Part shown: positions 36,816-46,940 of the stretch, in pieces
Numbering within the stretch: position 1 is the stretch's first letter
Layout of the letters: every line of letters starts with the position of its first letter
Translations under genes and position numbers: made by a program
DNA from: Pseudovibrio denitrificans JCM 12308
GTDB lineage: Bacteria > Pseudomonadota > Alphaproteobacteria > Rhizobiales > Stappiaceae
Reading direction: 5' to 3'
Length of the DNA stretch: 64,000 nt
Assembly: GCF_001310815.1 (NCBI RefSeq)
Contig: NZ_BAZK01000003.1
Location: 310,001-374,000 of the forward strand
Notes under the pieces: model-generated
Told to the model about the DNA's origin: nothing
What the model saw: the letters and a program-made list of their open reading frames with translations, nothing else
The model's database searches: none

Positions 36816-38066
36816 CTATGCAATACGCAGCAGGGCGAACCAGTAAAACGCAGCAAGCCCCGCAATGGCATGACTGGTTGAAACAGCTATCCAGGATCGC
36901 CGCCGCTGGAACATCAACCCCCAATAAAAACTCACCATAAACGTCAGCAGAACGGCCAGCTTGGAGTAGGGCAGGTGGATGATGGAAAAGGCAACAGAAG
37001 CAGCAAAATTGCCCCAGAAAACAGAAGAAATCTTATGCGGCCCCAACGCCGCAGTCACCGGAACCTGCATACCACACCGCACGATGAACTGCTGGATTGG
37101 GCACATCACCAGCGCATAAAAAATCGCAAAGGCAAACTCCGGCCATCCCATAAATGGTCCTTGGACCTGATGGCTGAGGAAGTAGAAGGAGAAGGACTCT
37201 TCCGAGGGGTGAACAATATAACGGACGCCTGCCATCACCAGAATGATCGGAATGGTCATCACCAGCCCATAGCCGAACTGGCTCGGCAGATGCGTAAACT
37301 CAAGCCCGAATATGCGCGGTGGCAGATAGAGGTTCTTCATAATGTAGAACAGGATCGCAGCCAGTATGAAGTTTAGGCTCAGGCTGTAAATCGTCATGGC
37401 AATAAAGCCATAGCCGTAATCATCAAAGGTGCTTTTGTAGAGGCTGATGAACAGAGCAAACGATGACATGGCAATCATGTTCGCTACCAGCAAAACCGCA
37501 TAAGCCTGCAAGCGCCGCGACCGGATCTTAATCTCTTCCAGCACCCGCGAGCTGGTCTGCTCCAGCTGATGCGCCGCTTGTCGTGCAAAGTAGCGGAACA
37601 GCATGGAGTTGGTTTCCGTTGAAGTGGGCAGCGTGCCGTACCGGTTCCAACTCAGCGAGGCGACAACCGTATCCCGCTTGGCCCGAACAGTTGCAATGTA
37701 CCGCTGCGGCCCAACATGGGCGCGGATATACGCCAGTTCTCCAGCCACATCACCGGCCTTCAGATGCCCGAGAACCGTGTCAGCTCCATCCTGATCGACT
37801 TTGATGACCTCCAGTTCCCCCTCCAGAATGATGAAGAACCGGTCGGCACTCTGCCCTTGAACGAGCAGATTTTCATGTGCTTTGAGAGAGAAGTATTGAG
37901 CACAATCCAGCACTTCGCGAATGACTGGTTGAGTGGGAAGGCCAAGATCCAGAAGGCGCTGATGCAGCTGTGTGCGATGCCGCGGAATGTTGCCGTAGCT
38001 CACCTCAAGCGGTGACTTCGCTTTCTTCGAGGATTGTTCGACATCGCGCTGAGACAGGAAGCGCAT
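36816..38066 (-). CDS. Cyclic-nucleotide-binding domain fused to a CPBP-like membrane protease domain
   Basis: 416 residues. A cNMP-binding domain spans about residues 45-160 (LVQGQSADRFFIILEGELEVI, read as two parts; AGDVAGELAYIRAH). A helical linker leads to eight membrane helices. The last third matches CPBP/Abi glutamic-type membrane proteases: motif 2 FSIIH (His364) and motif 3 SH at 398-399. In motif 1 the two catalytic glutamates (EExxxR) are glutamines, QQFIVR at 325-330. The protein may therefore be a regulated pseudoprotease. It converges with the RND operon. Confidence 0.75.
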   Translation of the reverse strand: MRFLSQRDVEQSSKKAKSPLEVSYGNIPRHRTQLHQRLLDLGLPTQPVIREVLDCAQYFSLKAHENLLVQGQSADRFFIILEGELEVIKVDQDGADTVLGHLKAGDVAGELAYIRAHVGPQRYIATVRAKRDTVVASLSWNRYGTLPTSTETNSMLFRYFARQAAHQLEQTSSRVLEEIKIRSRRLQAYAVLLVANMIAMSSFALFISLYKSTFDDYGYGFIAMTIYSLSLNFILAAILFYIMKNLYLPPRIFGLEFTHLPSQFGYGLVMTIPIILVMAGVRYIVHPSEESFSFYFLSHQVQGPFMGWPEFAFAIFYALVMCPIQQFIVRCGMQVPVTAALGPHKISSVFWGNFAASVAFSIIHLPYSKLAVLLTFMVSFYWGLMFQRRRSWIAVSTSHAIAGLAAFYWFALLRIA

Positions 38067-38356
38067 CCACGGGCCTTCTTTCAGTAAAACGCTGGGCTGA
38101 CCAGCAGTGCCAAAGAGTTTACCGTCCCCATCCCATCCTGCATGTACTTTGGCAAATCATGGTAATCCTGCACCAATGGGATATCTCAAATTCCATTCAA
38201 CTCGACAGTGTATTCCCAAAACGGCTCTGGTTTACGGAAGTGATTATGCCTCAAGCTTCAGGGTTTTAAGCCGTATCTCTGGAATTTACGGGAAAGATTT
38301 CGGAGTGGCGCCATCCAATGCAGCACGCTTAGATATCTAAAAGGCAGGAGAACTTA

Positions 38357-39352
38357 ATGTTATTATCAATATTGAATTATAATTCTTATAAATGGCTTCC
38401 AAGTAATAAAGAAGAAAATCATTGCCGTTTTATTTCAAGTCGAGGGTTTGCAAAAAGCTGCAATAGCAGGAATCGAAATTTGAAATCGTCTGAAAATAAT
38501 TTAGATAGTGCTTTGCTAAAGCATCATGAGGAAGGTGCGACACTTTACATTACGACCGATGCATTGCCTTGCTTTGTGCAAACTAAGTTACTTCATGTTC
38601 GAGAACCTTTCGTCTTAGTAAGTGGTGATAGCGATTTGACAGTTGGGATCAATACGGGTTACTCAAACACATTGTCTGCGATCGATCTAAATAATCTTTT
38701 ATCTCACCCACTCCTAATTGCGTGGTATGCGCAGAACCTTGCAGTCCAGCATGAAAAGGTGTTTTGCCTACCTATTGGGTTAGATTATCATACGATGAAC
38801 TCTCGGCGTTTTCATGTTTGGGGAGCGTTTCAAACGCCTTTTGACCAGGAGCAAGAGCTTTGCACAGTAGTTAAAAATGCTCCCGCTTTAAAAGATCGGG
38901 AGCTATGTGGGTATTGTAACTGGCATCATGCAGTAAATAGAGGAGATAGAGCTCTTGCAATGGAAATGGCTGATGATACAGTCGCGTATTATGAAAGTGA
39001 TTATCTTCTTCGTCAGCAGTCTTGGATTAAGAATTCTAAATATTTGTTCACAATAAGCCCTTCCGGCGCTGGAATGGATTGTCATCGGACTTGGGAAGCA
39101 CTCTTCCTTGGAGCGATTCCCATTATAAAATCGTCTAGTATCTCACCTTTGTTCTTAGGACTACCTGTAGTCATTCTTGAAGAATGGAATGAGTTAACAA
39201 CTGGGCGCTTACATGACGAAAAACAGCGCATTCTGAACGAGACCTTCGACTTCTCCAGCCTCTACCTCAGCTTCTGGCAGGACCGTTTTGCGGGCCGTGA
39301 GCCAGTCCGATTGGAACCTATGAGCTATCAGCAGTTCCTGAACTCACTTTGA
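38357..39352 (+). CDS. Exostosin/GT47-like glycosyltransferase, AT-rich
   Basis: 331 residues. The C-terminal half carries the exostosin-type signature: FTISPSGAGMDCHRTWEALF followed by LGAIPIIKSS, which in GT47 enzymes forms the nucleotide-sugar site. There is no signal peptide or membrane segment. The first 850 bases are clearly richer in A+T than all neighbours, with codons such as TTA, AGT and ATA, while the last 130 bases revert to local usage. This suggests acquisition by transfer. GGCAGGAGAAC lies before the ATG. The sugar and acceptor are unknown. Confidence 0.6.
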   Translation: MLLSILNYNSYKWLPSNKEENHCRFISSRGFAKSCNSRNRNLKSSENNLDSALLKHHEEGATLYITTDALPCFVQTKLLHVREPFVLVSGDSDLTVGINTGYSNTLSAIDLNNLLSHPLLIAWYAQNLAVQHEKVFCLPIGLDYHTMNSRRFHVWGAFQTPFDQEQELCTVVKNAPALKDRELCGYCNWHHAVNRGDRALAMEMADDTVAYYESDYLLRQQSWIKNSKYLFTISPSGAGMDCHRTWEALFLGAIPIIKSSSISPLFLGLPVVILEEWNELTTGRLHDEKQRILNETFDFSSLYLSFWQDRFAGREPVRLEPMSYQQFLNSL

Positions 39353-39364
39353 GAAATCGCGGCT

Positions 39365-39400
39365 GAAAAAGAAAAAGGCCAGAGGAACGAATCCTCTGGC
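39365..39400 (-). terminator. Terminator of the LivKHMGF operon
   Basis: Read on the minus strand: GCCAGAGGA, a 5-base loop, TCCTCTGGC, then TTTTTCTTTTTC. The 9-bp stem is 39378-39386 with 39392-39400. It lies 140 bases after the livF stop. Confidence 0.85.
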
Positions 39401-39538
39401 TCAGGTAAAGGGTCAATAGCCCTTGGGGGAACTTGATCGGGACTCCGGGCATGCTGAAGAACGCCCGGAAATCTCGCTGTAAAACAAAGCAAGTTGCAGA
39501 CTCAGTTCTAGCCCAAACTGCTTTTGTGGAGCTGACGC

Positions 39539-40318
39539 CTAAATAGCCAGATAAGCTTGTCGAAGCTCTTCGTTGTCGAGTACTTCCTGTGCCGTGCCAT
39601 CAAACACCACTTCGCCCATATCCAGAATGACCGCGCGGTCTGCAAGGTGCAGCGCCGCCACCGCATTCTGTTCCACGATGATTGTGGTGATGCCCAGCTC
39701 CTTCACGTTCTCAAGAATGCGCTCAATCTCCTGAACGATCACTGGAGCAAGGCCCTCATAAGGCTCATCCAGCAGCAACAGCTTCACGTCTCGGGCCAAT
39801 GCACGGGCCACAGCCAGCATCTGCTGCTCACCGCCTGACATGGTCACCGCTTCCTGCTTGGCGCGTTCAGCAAGGCGAGGGAAGTGATCGTAAAGCCGCT
39901 CAATCGACCAGCCATGTGGCTCGGCAATCTGAGCTAGCTGCAGGTTCTCTTCCACGGTCAGCCCCGGAATGATCCGGCGATCCTCCTGCACCAGCTGAAT
40001 ACCGTTCTGAGCTGCCATATAGTTCGGCATCTCGTGGATCGGTTTGTGGTCCAGCCAGATCTCGCCATGGGTCAGCTGCGGGTCACTAGCACGCGCAATC
40101 GCACGCAAGGTTGACGTCTTACCAGCTCCATTTCGCCCCAGCAGCGCAAGGATTTCTCCTTCACGAATGTCAAAGCTAACACCCTGAACGATATAGCTTT
40201 CACCATAGTACGCATGCAAATCCCAGGCAGAGAAGTACGCTGGAGCTCCACCTTTAGAACGAACCGGCGAAACACCGGGAGCCTTCGCGCCTTTGAATTG
40301 ATCTTCGAGAATGGTCAT
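39539..40318 (-). CDS. livF: Branched-chain-amino-acid-type ABC transporter ATPase LivF
   Basis: 259 residues. One of the two cytoplasmic ATPases of a HAAT-family importer. Walker A is LLGRNGAGKTS, the signature MSGGEQQML, Walker B LLLLDEPYEG, and the H-loop IVEQN. A non-conserved N-terminal extension of about 30 residues (KAPGVSPVRSKG) precedes the domain. The ATG at 40318 overlaps the livG stop by four bases. It is last in the five-gene operon. Confidence 0.92.
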   Translation of the reverse strand: MTILEDQFKGAKAPGVSPVRSKGGAPAYFSAWDLHAYYGESYIVQGVSFDIREGEILALLGRNGAGKTSTLRAIARASDPQLTHGEIWLDHKPIHEMPNYMAAQNGIQLVQEDRRIIPGLTVEENLQLAQIAEPHGWSIERLYDHFPRLAERAKQEAVTMSGGEQQMLAVARALARDVKLLLLDEPYEGLAPVIVQEIERILENVKELGITTIIVEQNAVAALHLADRAVILDMGEVVFDGTAQEVLDNEELRQAYLAI

Positions 40319-41070
40319 ACGTGCGCCCCTCCCAGATAAGCTTCCTGAACGCGTGGGTCGCCTTTGATGTCCTCCGGCTGTCCCTCAGCAATCACGGTGC
40401 CCTGCGCCAGAACGCTGATTTTGCTGGCAAGGGAGAACACCACATGCATGTCATGCTCAATGACGATCTTGGTGATGCCACGCTCACCAATGCGCTTCAG
40501 CAGATCAATGGTGTTGTTGGTGTCCGCGCGGGACATCCCTGCCGTCGGCTCATCCAGCAGCAGAAGTTTCGGGTCCTGAACCAGACACATCGCCAGCTCC
40601 AACCGCCGCTTATCACCGCGCGAGAGTGAGTCCGCCGTCATGTCCTTCTTCTCGGCAAGCCCTACATCTTCAAGCAGATGCATGGCCTTGTCGCGGATCT
40701 CCGCTTGGCCATCCACACGAGCCCATGCATTCATGGTGAACGCGCCATCCCGTTTGGCCAGCGTTGGGATCATCACGTTTTCCAGCAGGGTCAGATCACC
40801 AAAAATCTCTGGTGTCTGAAACACACGGGACACGCCCGCCTGATTGATCTCATGCGGCTTTGCGCCGATCAGATCCTTACCCAGAAAGGTCACAGACCCG
40901 GTATCAGGGATCAGCCGCCCCACAAAGCAGTTGAGCAAGGTGGACTTGCCCGCGCCATTGGGACCAATGATGGCATGTACGTTGCCCTGCTCGATGGAAA
41001 GGTTCACATCATTGAGAGCTTTGAGGCCACCAAAGCGCTTATTCACGCCCTTAACACTAAGAATTTCCAT
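40315..41070 (-). CDS. livG: Branched-chain-amino-acid-type ABC transporter ATPase LivG
   Basis: 251 residues. The second ATPase of the importer. Walker A is IGPNGAGKSTLL, Walker B LLLLDEPTAGM, H-loop VIEHDMH. The signature motif is LSRGDKRRLE rather than LSGGQ, which is common in this group of importers. It lies 12 bases after livM and overlaps livF by four. Confidence 0.92.
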   Translation of the reverse strand: MEILSVKGVNKRFGGLKALNDVNLSIEQGNVHAIIGPNGAGKSTLLNCFVGRLIPDTGSVTFLGKDLIGAKPHEINQAGVSRVFQTPEIFGDLTLLENVMIPTLAKRDGAFTMNAWARVDGQAEIRDKAMHLLEDVGLAEKKDMTADSLSRGDKRRLELAMCLVQDPKLLLLDEPTAGMSRADTNNTIDLLKRIGERGITKIVIEHDMHVVFSLASKISVLAQGTVIAEGQPEDIKGDPRVQEAYLGGAHV

Positions 41071-41082
41071 GGTTGCCTCCCC

Positions 41083-42237
41083 TTATTCCGCAGCATTGGC
41101 TGATGCTGGTGCATGCGAACGACCTGCGCCTTTCCGGCGTGAAGGCTTGCCACGGAACATCTTGGAGATCCGGTTAAAGCCTTCCATGATGCCACCGGGC
41201 AGGAAGATCACAATCACCATGAAGAGCAAGCCAAGTGTCAGGTGCCACCCTTCACCCACAAACAGGCTTGCAACGCTGACCACAGGTCCCTCCATGAAAT
41301 CAGGCAGGAACGAGAAAATCGCATGCAATGTCTGCTCGTTGTAGGCAGAGAAGATGTTCTCAAAGTACTTGATGAGACCAGCACCCAGGATTGGCCCAAG
41401 CAACGTGCCAGCACCGCCCAGAATGGTCATCAACACGACCTCACCAGACGCAGTCCACTGCATGCGCTCAGCACCAGCCAATGGATCGGTAACAGCCAGC
41501 AGACTACCCGCCACACCCGCAAACGTGCCGGAAATAACGAAGGCAGCAAGTGTGTAAGGCCGTGTGTTCAGGCCGGTATAGCTCATGCGGTTCTGGTTGG
41601 ATTTCACAGCACGAAGCATCATGCCAAACGGACTACGGAAGATACGTTGCGAAATGTAAAACCCGATAATGAGCAGCACAGCGCAGAAGTAGAAGCCTGA
41701 GTAACCAGTCATCTCAATGCCAAACAGGTTGGAGATGAGCGGACCAGAGGAAGCGGACGCCCCATCAAACAACCGTGGATCAGATTGCAACACCCGCAGG
41801 CCTGTCTCACCATTGGTGATTGGGGTGAGCACAGAGTAAGCCAGATTATAGCTCATCTGCGCAAAGGCCAGCGTCAGAATGGAGAAGTAAATCCCTGATC
41901 GGCGCAGCGAAACATAGCCAATTGCAACGGCAAAGAGGCTGGAAAACACCACGGAAAAGAGCAGTGCTGGAAGTGGGTTCATACCCAGCAACTTGAAGCT
42001 CCAGACCGCGGCGTAAGACCCGATGCCCAGAAAGGCTGCGTGACCAAAGCTGAGATAGCCGGTGAGGCCAAACAGCAGGTTGAAGCCAAGAGCAAACAGG
42101 CCGAAAATTGCAAACTTCTGCAAAAGGTCCGGATAACCGGCTCCAATCGGTGCCAGCCACAGCGGCATGGTCAGGATTGCAGCGGCAAACAGAACAAACA
42201 TGAGCAGGTCGGAGCGAGGAGAAATGTTAGTCGTCAT
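41083..42237 (-). CDS. livM: Branched-chain-amino-acid-type ABC transporter permease LivM
   Basis: 384 residues with about ten membrane helices. The family motif [18 protein letters not shown], in two parts, and [19 protein letters not shown] are intact, as is the coupling-helix region with [15 protein letters not shown] basic C-terminal tail ([11 protein letters not shown]) follows the last helix. It is four bases after livH. Confidence 0.92.
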   Translation of the reverse strand: MTTNISPRSDLLMFVLFAAAILTMPLWLAPIGAGYPDLLQKFAIFGLFALGFNLLFGLTGYLSFGHAAFLGIGSYAAVWSFKLLGMNPLPALLFSVVFSSLFAVAIGYVSLRRSGIYFSILTLAFAQMSYNLAYSVLTPITNGETGLRVLQSDPRLFDGASASSGPLISNLFGIEMTGYSGFYFCAVLLIIGFYISQRIFRSPFGMMLRAVKSNQNRMSYTGLNTRPYTLAAFVISGTFAGVAGSLLAVTDPLAGAERMQWTASGEVVLMTILGGAGTLLGPILGAGLIKYFENIFSAYNEQTLHAIFSFLPDFMEGPVVSVASLFVGEGWHLTLGLLFMVIVIFLPGGIMEGFNRISKMFRGKPSRRKGAGRSHAPASANAAE

Positions 42238-42241
42238 TGGC

Positions 42242-43270
42242 TCAGGTCTCCATCACACCCTTGCGGCCCATAAGTCCACGCGGACGAACCAGAAGGATAA
42301 TAACTGCAACAAGATAGATGATGATCTGGTCGATGCCCGGCAGAATGGTCTTCACCTCATTCATACTCGCAAAGCTCTGCAAGATGCCAAGGAGGAAACC
42401 AGCCGAAACCGCACCGGGCAGGGAGCCCATGCCGCCAACAACCACCACCACAAACGACAGCACAAGGAAGTCCATGCCCATGTGATAGTCTGGCGGAAGA
42501 ATAGGCGTGTACATCACTCCGGCGAGCCCCGCGACCACCGCCGCAATGGCAAACACCAGCGTAAAGCGCCGCTCAATGTTGATGCCCAGAAAACCAACTG
42601 TTTCGCGATCAGCCATACCGGCCCGCACAACCATGCCGAAGGTGGTGAACTGCAGGAAGGCAAACACCGCCCCAATCACGCTCAGTGAAAAGAACAGATA
42701 AACGATACGCCATTGCGGATAGACAACAGTGCCCGGATCAAAGCCCAGCACAACACCCAGATCCATCGCACCACGCACAACATCAGGAGCAGCTTGTGGG
42801 ATCGGGTTTGCACCGAAATAGGTTTTCACAATCTCCTGCAGCACGATGGCAAGGCCAAACGTTACGAGGATTTGCTCAGCGTGCGGGCGCTTGTAAAAGT
42901 GGCGGATCAGGCCGCGCTCCATGATGTAGCCAACAAGCAGCATCACCGGAATGGCCAGCAGAATGGACAATGGAACTGAGTAGTTCAGCATCGTCGCGCC
43001 TGTATCGCCCAGCCAGGATTCCAGATAGGGCACCCGGATCTCCAGTGGCGTTCCCCAGGCGGTTGTTTTGGTTGGGTCGACAACAACTTTTTCAAGGCTG
43101 ATGACGTGGTTGAATGCCACTGCGCAGAAGGCGCCCAGCATAAACAAAGCCCCGTGGGCGAAGTTCACAACCCCAAGCGTGCCGAAGATGAGCGTAAGCC
43201 CAAGCGCAATCAAAGCGTAGGCGCCGCCCTTATCCAGGCCGTTGAGAATTTGAAGAACGATGGCGTCCAT
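42242..43270 (-). CDS. livH: Branched-chain-amino-acid-type ABC transporter permease LivH
   Basis: 342 residues with about eight helices. Typical LivH features are [34 protein letters not shown] and [14 protein letters not shown]. It is separated from the upstream binding-protein gene by 221 bases that contain a stable hairpin, an arrangement that often gives more binding protein than permease. Confidence 0.92.
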   Translation of the reverse strand: MDAIVLQILNGLDKGGAYALIALGLTLIFGTLGVVNFAHGALFMLGAFCAVAFNHVISLEKVVVDPTKTTAWGTPLEIRVPYLESWLGDTGATMLNYSVPLSILLAIPVMLLVGYIMERGLIRHFYKRPHAEQILVTFGLAIVLQEIVKTYFGANPIPQAAPDVVRGAMDLGVVLGFDPGTVVYPQWRIVYLFFSLSVIGAVFAFLQFTTFGMVVRAGMADRETVGFLGINIERRFTLVFAIAAVVAGLAGVMYTPILPPDYHMGMDFLVLSFVVVVVGGMGSLPGAVSAGFLLGILQSFASMNEVKTILPGIDQIIIYLVAVIILLVRPRGLMGRKGVMET

Positions 43271-43452
43271 CCGCTCTTCTCCCTTTTAGGGCGCACTCCC
43301 GAAAAAATAGAAACCGGTAATCGGAAAAGATACGCCAAAACAAAAGATTAAAGCGTTTTGCCTGATCAGTTTGACGGCAAGTCTCTTTAAATCCGTGAGA
43401 GGGTGCGAGGCATCCACTGCGGAACAGGTACAGGTTCATGCAGGAGCCATTA

Positions 43453-43479
43453 CCCGGCTGCATAGGAGGTGCAGCCGGG
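43453..43479. other. Hairpin between the binding-protein and permease genes
   Basis: CCCGGCTGCA (43453-43462) pairs perfectly with TGCAGCCGGG (43470-43479) over a 7-base loop. No T-run follows, so it is more likely an mRNA-stabilising or partial-attenuation structure, downstream of the abundant binding protein, than a full terminator. Confidence 0.6.
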
Positions 43480-43491
43480 CAAGAGGTGCTG

Positions 43492-44838
43492 TTAGACCTT
43501 GTAAGGCCCAAGCTCGCCACCAAAGATCTCTGGGTCATAGGTGACCTGAGATGCAGGTGTAACTTCAACAACTTCCAGAAGGTCAAACTGAGAGGTTGCG
43601 TTCTCGTTACCTTTCACGACCAGCACGTCCTTGAAGCACTGGTGATCAGCGCCGCGGTACAGGGTTGGACCGTTACCCATGCCGTCGAACTGGTGATCTT
43701 CCAGAGCCTTGATGACTTCTACTGGATTGAAGGTTCCTGCACGCTCACAGGCATCTGCATAAAGCAGTGTCTGAACGTAGCAGGTGTGTGCAGCCTGAGA
43801 AGGTGGGAAGCCATACTCTTGGCCGAACGACTTAACAAAGGCCTTGGAACCTTCATCCTGTAAGGACCAGTTCCAGTTGGTTGTGCCATAGATGCCTTTG
43901 ATGTTTTCGCCTGCACCCTGCGCCATGAGGCGGGAGTACAGCGGAACGATGATCTCAAAGTTCTTGCCATTCACAACCTTATCCCGCAGACCAAACTGAA
44001 CAGCTTGTGTCAGCGAGTTGATCATGTCCTTGCCGTAGTGGTTCAGGATCAGAACATCCGCACCGGAGTTCAGAACTGGCGCGATGTACTGGGAGAAGTC
44101 ACCGGCACCCAGTGGAGTGCGGACTTTGTTGACGGTTTCCCAGCCAAGGCCTTCTGTGGTGTTGGCGATGGATTCTTCCTGTGTCCAACCCCATGTGTAG
44201 TCAGCTGTCAGGTGATAAGCACGGCGATCAGTGCCCATCTCCTTTTTCAGCACTGGGCCAAGCGCTGCACCGGACATATAAGCGTTGAAGAAATGGCGGA
44301 AGCCATAACGACGACGATCTTTACCGGTGGTGTCGTTGGAGTGGGTCAGACCACACATGTAAACAACGCCCATTTCCTGCGCCAAAGACTGCTGAGCAAT
44401 CGCCACGCCTGAAGATGAGCCTCCAGACCACATGATAACGCCGTCTTTTTCGATCATGCGCTTGGCAGATGCACGCGCTGCGTCAGACTTGGTCTGAGTA
44501 TCGCCGGTGACGTACTCAACTTTCTTGCCAAGCACGCCATTACCGTTCAGAGAAAGCGGCTTCATGGTGTTCAACATGCCACCGTCGCCATCACCATTCA
44601 GGTGCTTTACAGCCAGCTGATAGGCGCGTAGTTCGTCTGCACCTTCATCAGCATATGCGCCGGTCTGCGGAACGTTGAAACCAAACGTAACGCTTTTGGA
44701 GTTTGTTGGGTCATTGCGGAAATTGGTTTCTGCCCATGCACTGCGACTAATAATTGTTGGAGTAGCGAGAACCAGGCCACTGGCTGCACCCGCCTTCAAT
44801 AGACTACGCCGATTCATCGGCCTACGAATAATGCTCAT
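43492..44838 (-). CDS. Tat-exported amino acid/amide ABC substrate-binding protein
   Basis: 448 residues from ATG 44838, with GGGAGGATTTC just upstream; a longer TTG start at 44856 is unlikely. A twin-arginine signal is evident: NRRSLLKAGAASGLVLATP, with a second basic pair just before. The mature part is a periplasmic-binding-protein type I fold of the LivK/UrtA kind (FGFNVPQTGAYADEGADEL, VIMWSGGSSSGVAIA). It delivers the ligand to LivHM. Branched-chain amino acids, urea or an amide are all possible; the window has no urease or catabolic gene that settles it. Confidence 0.88.
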   Translation of the reverse strand: MSIIRRPMNRRSLLKAGAASGLVLATPTIISRSAWAETNFRNDPTNSKSVTFGFNVPQTGAYADEGADELRAYQLAVKHLNGDGDGGMLNTMKPLSLNGNGVLGKKVEYVTGDTQTKSDAARASAKRMIEKDGVIMWSGGSSSGVAIAQQSLAQEMGVVYMCGLTHSNDTTGKDRRRYGFRHFFNAYMSGAALGPVLKKEMGTDRRAYHLTADYTWGWTQEESIANTTEGLGWETVNKVRTPLGAGDFSQYIAPVLNSGADVLILNHYGKDMINSLTQAVQFGLRDKVVNGKNFEIIVPLYSRLMAQGAGENIKGIYGTTNWNWSLQDEGSKAFVKSFGQEYGFPPSQAAHTCYVQTLLYADACERAGTFNPVEVIKALEDHQFDGMGNGPTLYRGADHQCFKDVLVVKGNENATSQFDLLEVVEVTPASQVTYDPEIFGGELGPYKV

Positions 44839-45271
44839 GAAATCCTCCCGAAGCAAAATGCCCGAAATGACGTGAGAGGGCTCCGTCCTCCTAAGAACCC
44901 GCTGCCATCACTGTTCCTTGTTCACGAAAAACAGTTACGTCAGCTCACGCAAAGGAAAGCCTAGTTCGGTAGTATAATGAATCGCAATTCGACTTATGGT
45001 TTTTAAACCAAAGGTTAATACCAAGTAAGATTCAATTATTTGCTGTAATTCTTTTGTCTAAATGATATTTTGATCGGTGTTGCACTGCAAAAGTGACTAA
45101 GGTGAAATTTGTACAGTTTAGGGAAGGTGGCTACAAAAACTGCAATCTACTGACATTCTATAGAAAACGGATAAAAGTGCTTATTGCATATGTGGTGCTG
45201 GTGTTTGTCCTATCAATGAAAGACAAACACCAGTTTTTTGTGATGCAGCTAATGCAAGTGCGAAAGCCACT
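44839..45271. other. AT-rich intergenic region with a plus-strand terminator
   Basis: 433 bases between the divergently oriented binding-protein start and the globin-transducer stop. It includes a TATAAT at 44972-44977 on the plus strand and the terminator at 45198-45239. No convincing protein gene is seen; a 77-codon frame from 45093 overlaps the transducer gene and has no homology I recognise. Confidence 0.45.
45198..45239 (+). terminator. Rho-independent terminator, orphan on the plus strand
   Basis: A 12-bp perfect stem (CTGGTGTTTGTC with GACAAACACCAG), a 12-base loop and six T residues. The T-run is on the plus strand, yet no plus-strand gene lies upstream for more than 6 kb. It may end a small RNA, or only stabilise the 3' end of the minus-strand transducer mRNA. 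Confidence 0.75.
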
Positions 45272-46605
45272 CTATCTCAGGTTGCCAAGAAATGTGCCAA
45301 CAGAAGACCGAAGATCAGCGGCCTGATTGGACAAAATTTGTGCAGCATCCAAAACACCTGAAGCTGTTTTATCGGTTTCATCTGCCGCCCGCTGCACCTG
45401 ACCGATGCTTTCAGAGACCTGACTGGTACCCATGGCCGCATCCTGAATGTTCATCGCAATGGACTGCGTCGCGATGCCTTGCTCCTCCACCGCACTGGCA
45501 ATGGCATTAGCGCTGGAGCTCATTTCTTCAATGATCACCTTAATCTCAGAGATCGCCTCTTTTGATTCACTCGTACTTTCCTGAATCCCAGAGATCTGAT
45601 CGCTGATCTGTACGGTAGCGTTCGCTGTTTGCTGTGCGAGTGACTTCACCTCATGCGCGACAACAGCAAAGCCTTTACCTAACTCACCAGCACGTGCAGC
45701 CTCAATGGTTGCGTTGAGGGCCAGTAAGTTGGTCTGCTCGGATATTTGGGTAATCAAGTCAATGATATCACCAATCTCGACCGCCACTTGCGACAGATGA
45801 TTGACCTGCTGGAACGCTTTGGTCGTGGCATCCGTCGCGTTGGAAGCTGTGATTGTGGTTTTGTGAACCTGCTCAGCAATCTCAGAAATAGCAGTCCCCA
45901 GCTCCTCCGTCGCACTGCGCACCGCCTCCACATTCTGGGAAGCATCCAGAGACGCAGCTGCCACGCTGGAGCTGATCTGGTTGGTGTGTTCAGAGTTGCC
46001 GGAAAGCGAAACTGCAGACCCATGCAGCTGATCCGCCGCACTGGCAATGGAGGAGGTGACCTGTCCAACAGAACCTTCAAAATGCTCTGCCAAATCAGTC
46101 AGGAACTCACGACGCTCATCCGCGCCTGTCTGCTCATAAACCGCCAGTGCCAGATCCATATCCAGCATGATCACCTTGTTCAGAATGCCCGGCAAGCTCC
46201 GGCTGGCCTTGCTGGACCGCGAAAACAACCGGCCACCCAGGTATTCCAGCAGCGCACTGTTGAGCAGATTTCCCAGTCTGCTGTAAGCGCCGATGTACCA
46301 TTGCGGCGTCAGCCCCAGTTTCTGATGTGCTCTGCCAATCCGTTGCACGGACTGAGCATAGTCTTCATCCAGCTTGCCACTGCTAATCAGTCGCCAGTGC
46401 TCAAACTGCTTCTCCCGCGCATGCTGCATATGCGCTTCATTTTTGAAAAACTTCAGAGTTTCCGGGAAGTTTCGTATATGCCTGTAAAACTCATCCAAGA
46501 CCTCTGGCATGATCGCATGATGATGTTTTGAGAGTTTCCAAGTTCTTCCAATTCCGTCGAAGATATACTGTGATATCTCAACCGATCATCGATAGTTTCG
46601 CTCAT
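45272..46605 (-). CDS. Globin-coupled methyl-accepting transducer, HemAT-like (frameshifted)
   Basis: About 444 residues when repaired. The N-terminal protoglobin domain contains the proximal-haem region [20 protein letters not shown]; it binds O2 or related gases. The C-terminal half is a soluble methyl-accepting coiled coil with the highly conserved tip [20 protein letters not shown], and no membrane helix. The downstream frame opens at MPEVLDEFY (46510), but a start [13 protein letters not shown] at 46605 in another frame supplies the missing N-terminus. A further G near 46,515 gives [17 protein letters not shown]. It is divergent from the NsrR-like gene across an FNR-type box. It would signal to CheA for aerotaxis. 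Confidence 0.85.
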
Positions 46606-46940
46606 TAAAAGTCCGTATTTATCAAATCATAGTTTTCGTTTCTTTCAGTTATTACGTAAGGAAATACTGGGGTCACGAAAGAAAAAAAACGCGAAAAAAG
46701 TTATTTACGCTAAGTAATAGAAGCAAAATTCTAATTACCTTGGCGTAATGGTTCGAATGTGCGTAGTTGGTAATTGTATTTATATTTTGATAACTTTTGA
46801 TGGAGATCAATGTTCCCATGCGAGTACTGCTCTTTTGTAGTATATGACCGGTGTCCATCAATAAAAATAATACCCCAAATGTTTTTATTAACTGTAATTC
46901 GATGAAGCAATTTCAGCTTTAGAGTAAGGTCGAGGTACCT
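46606..46940. other. AT-rich divergent promoter region of the transducer and NsrR-like genes
   Basis: 335 bases with many TA-rich segments and no gene. It holds the FNR-type palindrome at 46797-46810. AGAGTAAGGTCGAGGTACC precedes the ATG at 46941. Confidence 0.6.
46797..46810. promoter_or_regulatory. FNR/FixK-type binding site
   Basis: TTGATGGAGATCAA is a perfect match to the TTGAT-N4-ATCAA consensus bound by FNR, FixK, Anr and FnrL regulators. It lies 130 bases before the NsrR-like start and about 190 bases before the globin-transducer start, so either or both could respond to oxygen. Confidence 0.65.

Noticed and set aside
45093-45326. 77-codon plus-strand frame over the orphan terminator
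   Set aside because: The frame runs through the terminator hairpin and into the antisense of the transducer gene, so it is unlikely to be translated as a gene.
46740-46770. tRNA-like GGTTCGAATG sequence
   Set aside because: No acceptor stem, anticodon arm or cloverleaf can be built around it.
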